Below are positions 34,996 to 39,160 of a DNA stretch of 39,160 bases, piece after piece (within the stretch, counting starts at the first letter, position 1; every line of letters begins with the position of its first letter). This stretch comes from Bacteroidales bacterium. Its GTDB lineage: Bacteria > Bacteroidota > Bacteroidia > Bacteroidales > VadinHA17. The notes beneath the pieces were generated by a model. It did no database searches and was not told where the DNA came from. It saw only the letters and a list, made by a program, of their open reading frames with translations. The translations under genes were made by a program, and so were the position numbers. The DNA lies in assembly GCA_017882345.1 (NCBI GenBank), contig JADGPT010000006.1:1-39160 (forward strand), read 5' to 3'.

Positions 34996-36267
34996 ACATC
35001 ACTCACGACGTTTTATTTAAGCGGAATAATCGGTAAAGTAGCTTTTGGTGCCGATGGTGACGCTATTGGTACAATAAAAGATCTGCTTCTTAACACTATG
35101 CCTTCGGGAAACAGTGACCCAAACCAACAGCTTGTAACAGGAGTAAGGTTAAAAATACAAAAGGAAATCAGGTTTTATTCCTTTAAAAGTTTTATTGTTA
35201 CAAAAGCAAGAGAAGTGCTTAACGTTACCTGTACAGCTCTGGTTGAGCTTGGTGCAGAGGAAATCAATAATGGTCTTCTGCTTGTCGAAAATATTCTCGA
35301 CAAACAAATAGTGGATCTGAATGGCCGCAAGCTGGTCAGGGTTAATGATGTGAGGCTTGCAACGCTGCCAACCGGAACATTCGCCATTGCTGTAGATATT
35401 GGGATTGAAGGTCTCTTGCGCAGAATTGGAATCGCATCACCGATAAAGCGAATACTTTCCATTTTTAAAATAAATATACCCGCTAAATTTATCCTCTGGG
35501 ATGATGTTCAGGCTATCGACCATTCAAATCTTAATATCAGACTTTCAAAAAGTTATGCAAAACTGCATACTCTTCATCCATCGGATATCGCTGATATCCT
35601 TGAAGATATGGGTAAGAAATCGAGCATGTCAGTATTTGCTTCACTCGATGAAGAACAAGCTGCTGATGTTCTTGAAGAGCTTGAGGCCGATGCTCAGATA
35701 CATATTCTTGAAAACCTTCCCGTAAACAAAGCCGCAGATGTGCTTGAAAAGATGCCTGCCGACGAGGTCGCTGATATACTCGATGAGCTCGGAGATGAGA
35801 AAGCCGAAATATTGTTGAAGGAGATGGACAGGGAGTCTTCTCAGGAGGTAAGGGAACTTCTTGAATATGATGATGACAGGGTGGGAAGTATTATGACAAC
35901 TGATTTTCTTTCTTTCAGTGCGACTACGACGGTAGCAGAAGTACTTGTTGAATTGAGAGCCAAAAAACCCGAGTCTGCAGAACTATATAATATGTTCGTT
36001 GTAGAATCAAACGATGAGTTAATCGGAACATTTAATTTGCGCGATCTTGTGGTTTCAGAACCGAATGTGAGTGTCAGTGGCATAATGAAGTCAGGGCCTG
36101 TTTACCTATTCGATGAGCAGAAAGTAGGCGCAATTGCCAGGATAGTCTCCAAATACAATCTACTGGCTGTCCCGGTAGTTGATCAGAATTATCAGTTACA
36201 GGGTATGGTTGTTATTGACGACGTTATTGAAGACCTTATTCGTAAACGGAGGACAAATAAGAGATAA
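34993..36267 (+). CDS. MgtE-like cytosolic sensor protein: PRC-barrel, MgtE_N and CBS pair, no membrane domain
   Basis: A 424-residue soluble protein. The perfect Shine-Dalgarno fixes the start at 34993; a TTG frame from 34951 is rejected. Residues about 8-90 and 100-178 look like two PRC-barrel-type beta domains (GKVAFGADGDAIGTIKDLLL; GRKLVRVNDVRL). Residues about 195-295 are the MgtE N-terminal helical superhelix (HPSDIADILEDM, AADVLEELEADA, AADVLEKMPADEVADILDEL). Residues about 298-418 are two CBS domains starting at VGSIMTTDFLSF. In MgtE these parts sense Mg2+ and gate the channel, but here the channel domain is absent. The adjoining gene, whose ATG directly follows this TAA, encodes an NRAMP-type transporter. 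The protein is probably its Mg2+-sensing regulatory subunit. Confidence 0.85.
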   Translation: MTSLTTFYLSGIIGKVAFGADGDAIGTIKDLLLNTMPSGNSDPNQQLVTGVRLKIQKEIRFYSFKSFIVTKAREVLNVTCTALVELGAEEINNGLLLVENILDKQIVDLNGRKLVRVNDVRLATLPTGTFAIAVDIGIEGLLRRIGIASPIKRILSIFKINIPAKFILWDDVQAIDHSNLNIRLSKSYAKLHTLHPSDIADILEDMGKKSSMSVFASLDEEQAADVLEELEADAQIHILENLPVNKAADVLEKMPADEVADILDELGDEKAEILLKEMDRESSQEVRELLEYDDDRVGSIMTTDFLSFSATTTVAEVLVELRAKKPESAELYNMFVVESNDELIGTFNLRDLVVSEPNVSVSGIMKSGPVYLFDEQKVGAIARIVSKYNLLAVPVVDQNYQLQGMVVIDDVIEDLIRKRRTNKR

Positions 36268-37521
36268 ATGTCGGAGTCAGGGTTCAGTATAAAAAAACTT
36301 CTTAAACAGGTTGCAATCTTTTTTGCAATACTTGGGCCGGGGATTATCACCGGGAGTGTCGATAATGACGCGGGAGGGATCACAACTTACTCAGTAGCCG
36401 GAGCAATATATGGTTATGGGCTTATCTGGACTCTTATTCCATCTTTTGTAGTTCTTCTGATCATTCAGGAGATGAATGCAAGGATGGGAATTGTTACAGG
36501 GAAAGGACTTGCTGATTTGATCCGCGAAAATGCCGGAGTAAAAGTGACTTTTTTCATATTTATCGGGCTACTATTCGCTGATATTGGAAACACAACAACG
36601 GAATTTGCCGGAGTAGCCGGTAGTATGGAGGTATTTGGAATATCCAAATATATTTCTGTACCGGTTGCAGCATTTATGGTCTGGATACTGGTAGTAAAAG
36701 GAAACTACAAGATTGCCGAACGTATTTTTCTGATATTCAGTGTGTCGCTGTTAACTTATGTTATCTCGGCGATGATGGGCAAACCTCACTGGGCTGAAAT
36801 AGGCTCTTCTATTATTCATCCCAGGATGGATGTAAGCACTAAGGGTATTGCCATGGTGATTGGAATAATCGGAACCACTATAGCTCCCTGGATGCAATTT
36901 TATATGCAGTCTTCAGTAATTGAAAAAGGGCTGAAGATGAAAAATTATACTTATACATTAATTGATATCGTTGTTGGATGTGTAGCAACTGTTGTTGTTG
37001 CATTTTTTATTATTGTTGCATGTGCATCAACACTTCATGTAAACGGTATTCAAATTGGAGAAGCAAAGGATGCCGCCCTGGCTCTCAAACCGCTAGCCGG
37101 TAATCTGGCTTCGCAGGTATTTGCTTTTGGATTATTTATCGCATCTATTTTCTCTGCCACAATTCTCCCTCTTGCAACTGCTTTTTACGTATGTGAAGCT
37201 TTTGGCTTTGAAGCAGGTATTGATAAAAAATGGAACGATGCAAAAGAGTTTTACACTTTATACACGGGTATCCTTGTAGTTGCCGCCATTATAATACTAT
37301 TGCCCAATGCTCCCTTGATAAAGATTTCTTTATGGTCCCAGGTTTTAAATGGGTTGCTTCTTCCAGTCGTCCTTGTCTGCATGATAATTCTTGTTAATAA
37401 CAAAAAGATTATGGGAGAACATGTTAACAAACCTATTACTAATTTCATAGGTTGGACAGCAATTGTAATATTGATAGGTCTTTCAATAACCCTTCTTATA
37501 CTTCCTTTTTTCAAAAGGTAA
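36268..37521 (+). CDS. NRAMP-family divalent metal transporter with altered metal site (probable Mg2+ type)
   Basis: A 417-residue membrane protein with about 11 transmembrane helices. Canonical NRAMPs coordinate Mn2+/Fe2+ through DPGN in helix 1 and MPH in helix 6. Here helix 1 has VDNDAGG (residues 31-37) and helix 6 has TTIAPWMQF (203-211), so the Met ligand for soft metals and the His of MPH are missing. Replacement of the Met is the hallmark of the NRAMP-related Mg2+ transporter (NRMT) clade. The partner gene with MgtE_N and CBS domains supports Mg2+. The start codon directly abuts the preceding stop, so the two are translationally coupled and both depend on the structured leader. Mn2+ or other divalent ions cannot be excluded from sequence alone. 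Confidence 0.85.
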   Translation: MSESGFSIKKLLKQVAIFFAILGPGIITGSVDNDAGGITTYSVAGAIYGYGLIWTLIPSFVVLLIIQEMNARMGIVTGKGLADLIRENAGVKVTFFIFIGLLFADIGNTTTEFAGVAGSMEVFGISKYISVPVAAFMVWILVVKGNYKIAERIFLIFSVSLLTYVISAMMGKPHWAEIGSSIIHPRMDVSTKGIAMVIGIIGTTIAPWMQFYMQSSVIEKGLKMKNYTYTLIDIVVGCVATVVVAFFIIVACASTLHVNGIQIGEAKDAALALKPLAGNLASQVFAFGLFIASIFSATILPLATAFYVCEAFGFEAGIDKKWNDAKEFYTLYTGILVVAAIIILLPNAPLIKISLWSQVLNGLLLPVVLVCMIILVNNKKIMGEHVNKPITNFIGWTAIVILIGLSITLLILPFFKR

Positions 37522-37597
37522 TGTGTGATTTTTTAAATTAGAGGCTTTTTTCTGGTTCATTTTTTATAAGTTTGATCATTCTAAAGTAAATAAAGGA

Positions 37598-37711
37598 ATG
37601 ATAAAAAGACTTATTGACTTTTCGGAAGAAGCTCCAGATATGATCCTCCTGAGTTCCGTGTGGAATCCCGAATTTGAATCAGTTTACGGTTCCTGGAGTA
37701 AGTTATTATGA
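37598..37711 (+). CDS. Small ORF (37 aa) upstream of the acyltransferase, possibly a truncated N terminus
   Basis: The ORF encodes MIKRLIDFSEEAPDMI and ends SVYGSWSKLL before a TGA at 37709-37711, with AAAGG just before the ATG. It is in the same frame as the acyltransferase starting at 37742, and only the one stop separates them. It may be a small protein, a broken start of that gene, or chance. No family is recognised. Confidence 0.3.
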   Translation: MIKRLIDFSEEAPDMILLSSVWNPEFESVYGSWSKLL

Positions 37712-37741
37712 GAATTTGAAAATGGGTTTAATATAAGATTC

Positions 37742-38527
37742 ATGCGGAAGGGCTATTTTGATTCAAATACTTACAATACCCGGGAAAAGAAGACTTTTTC
37801 AATTAAAGAGAAATTTCTTCTTAACAACAGGATTTACTTTATATTTAAATATGCTTCAGTGGTGCTACGCACAAGGAAAGAAGCTATCCGGAAAGTGTAT
37901 AATACAAAAGCCTGGACTGATTCGTCGTTTGAAATTCTAAGATTTATTGAAAAGACAGGAGGAATATTTCATATAACCGGTATGGAAAACATAACAAAAT
38001 CACCAGGTCCTGTGCTTTTCATCAGCAATCACATGAGCACTCTTGAAACTATGATCTTACCGTCAATTATTGGTCCGCATAAGGAGCTCACCTTTGTTGT
38101 CAAGGAAAGTCTGGTAAAACATCCGCTCTTCGGAGCTGTTATGAGGTCGAGAAATCCGATCGTAGTTGGAAGAACGGATCCGAGGAAAGATCTTGAAGCT
38201 GTAATGAATGGGGGTGTTGAATTATTACACAATGGAATTTCGATAGTCATTTTTCCCCAGAGCACAAGAAGTGTTGAATTCAAACCTGAAGAATTCAATT
38301 CACTAGGTGTGAAGCTGGCAAAGAAAGCCGGTGTTGATGTTGTCCCAATTGCATTAAAAACTGATTTCTGGGGCAACGGTAAGTTGATAAAGGAAGCCGG
38401 CCCTTTGGACAGTCATAAACCTATTCATATTAAATTTGGTGAACCGATCAGTATTACCGGAAACGGGAAAGTGGATAATCAGAGGATCATAGATTTTATA
38501 CAATCCTCGCTGGAGGAATGGAAGTGA
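37742..38527 (+). CDS. PlsC-type lysophospholipid acyltransferase with atypical motifs
   Basis: A 261-residue protein of the PlsC/LPLAT superfamily, which acylates lysophosphatidate or other lysolipids at the membrane. Motif I is NHMSTLE (N96-E102), so the usual HX4D is HX4E. Motif III is FPQSTRS (171-177) where FPEGTRS is normal. Motif II region PIVVGRTDPRKD (139-150) is present. The substituted catalytic acid and the lost EG suggest an unusual acyl acceptor or reduced activity. There is no clear N-terminal transmembrane helix; a basic, aromatic stretch (IYFIFKYASVVL, 31-42) could bind the membrane. The nearby sphingolipid gene makes a role in sphingolipid or aminolipid acylation conceivable. 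Confidence 0.8.
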   Translation: MRKGYFDSNTYNTREKKTFSIKEKFLLNNRIYFIFKYASVVLRTRKEAIRKVYNTKAWTDSSFEILRFIEKTGGIFHITGMENITKSPGPVLFISNHMSTLETMILPSIIGPHKELTFVVKESLVKHPLFGAVMRSRNPIVVGRTDPRKDLEAVMNGGVELLHNGISIVIFPQSTRSVEFKPEEFNSLGVKLAKKAGVDVVPIALKTDFWGNGKLIKEAGPLDSHKPIHIKFGEPISITGNGKVDNQRIIDFIQSSLEEWK

Positions 38528-38861
38528 CCTGGCGTTTATGATTCCCAGAACCAATTATTTTGTGAAGTCACAATTTATTTAAGTGTAATCTTTACATTTA
38601 AATTAATTTTTATAAATTTGTTGAGAACAAATCGTAATTTCAAGAATTATTTTCTTTGAATTTATTTTAAGTGTATAACACACATTTAAAATTATTATTA
38701 ATATATTTGATTCCAAATCCGTTGAATCTGACTAACATTTAGTGTAGTTAATTGAGGGCCATGCAAAGATCAAACCTGGAACACCTGATTTTGCATTATT
38801 ATAATTAATTTTTTAATATTCAATCTTATAGTCGGTTTTAGATTAACTTAATATTTGCAAT
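38528..38861 (+). other. 334-bp gene-free region upstream of the sugar porter
   Basis: Very A/T-rich with no ORF worth calling. Two exact TAnnTTTG matches, TAAATTTG (38613-38620) and TATATTTG (38702-38709), could be -7 elements for the sugar porter, neither with a convincing -33. An imperfect inverted repeat centred on GTGTATAACAC lies at about 38668-38690. No copy of the LacI-type operator is seen here. Confidence 0.4.
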
Positions 38862-39160
38862 ATGGACAAAGGTAAATCGAAATTCTATCTCATTTTGCTG
38901 ACTTTAACCGCGACCCTCGGTGGTCTGTTATTTGGTTACGACACAGCAGTGATATCCGGAGCAGTGGCATCTTTAAAACAGTTTTTCATAGCTCCTCTGC
39001 TAAATAACCCTGAGGCTGCCTCAAAGGTGATATTTCAGTTTAAATTTATCGGAGTATTAAGCTTCCTGTTTATATATTTTTTAATAATCTCTTTTCTGAA
39101 GAAATTATTTATCGATACAAAAAAAACTATTATATACTCGGTCATTTCCGGAGTATTTAT
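38862..39160 (+). CDS. xylE: MFS sugar porter, XylE-like D-xylose:H+ symporter (3' truncated)
   Basis: The frame opens with MDKGKSKFYLILL and runs off the window after 99 complete codons. Residues 15-33 read LTATLGGLLFGYDTAVISG, the first transmembrane helix signature of the sugar porter family and close to that of Escherichia coli XylE. The following part (about residues 43-99) departs from the E. coli pattern: a long insert with an extra hydrophobic segment (IGVLSFLFIYFLIISFL) precedes where helix 2 would be expected. With xylA and xylB nearby, xylose uptake is the likely role, but arabinose or glucose porters share the same motif. Confidence 0.75.
   Translation, partial: MDKGKSKFYLILLTLTATLGGLLFGYDTAVISGAVASLKQFFIAPLLNNPEAASKVIFQFKFIGVLSFLFIYFLIISFLKKLFIDTKKTIIYSVISGVF

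Overview
The window is from a member of the Bacteroidota, most likely a plant-polysaccharide degrader of the Bacteroidales/Marinilabiliales type. It holds two SusC/SusD pairs, lipoprotein and Tat-type secreted glycoside hydrolases, class II xylose isomerase, and a serine palmitoyltransferase of the Bacteroides sphingolipid type. It also has TAnnTTTG-type promoter elements, and A-rich rather than Shine-Dalgarno leaders in front of most genes. No tRNA, rRNA, CRISPR array or transposase is visible.

Layout. Positions 1-5937 hold the end of a beta-barrel protein, a GH172 (DUF2961) enzyme, a GH116 enzyme and, convergently, a TolB-like beta-propeller protein. Positions 6364-11527 hold SusC/SusD pair 1 on the + strand, ending in a strong terminator. 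Positions 11692-13121 hold a two-gene corrinoid module: a methyltransferase-type corrinoid protein and a MetH-activation-domain protein. Positions 13125-27156, all on the - strand, hold a gene relic, SusD/SusC pair 2, an 824-aa enzyme I cannot assign to a family, a DUF6807 protein, a Gfo/Idh/MocA oxidoreductase and a 1345-aa GH10-GH115 fusion. Divergent from the fusion is a LacI-family regulator, followed by a dead SDR remnant, xylB and xylA. Positions 31650-34628 (- strand) hold an OsmC protein, a very small ORF, an SDR and serine palmitoyltransferase. Positions 34831-37521 (+) hold a promoter, a structured leader, an MgtE-like cytosolic sensor protein and an NRAMP-family transporter. A PlsC-type acyltransferase and the start of an XylE-like sugar porter close the window.

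How it fits together. The centre is a (methyl)glucuronoxylan utilisation locus. The GH10 domain cuts the xylan backbone and the GH115 domain removes (4-O-methyl)glucuronate. SusC/D pairs import oligosaccharides, XylA and XylB take xylose to xylulose 5-phosphate, and an XylE-like porter lies about 7 kb downstream of xylA. A 14-bp operator of LacI-family type occurs twice between the GH10-GH115 gene and lacI, and once in front of SusC pair 1. In each case it lies at the -33 promoter element, so one regulator probably controls both transcription units. The corrinoid module beside this locus raises the untested idea of corrinoid-dependent removal of the methyl group of 4-O-methylglucuronate.

The most striking non-coding signal is the leader at 34891-34995. 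A perfect Shine-Dalgarno sequence, rare in this phylum, is buried in a long hairpin. The sequestering strand has alternative partners upstream that would form a pseudoknot. This looks like a translational riboswitch in front of a probable Mg2+ (or other divalent metal) uptake operon, and I do not recognise it as a known class.
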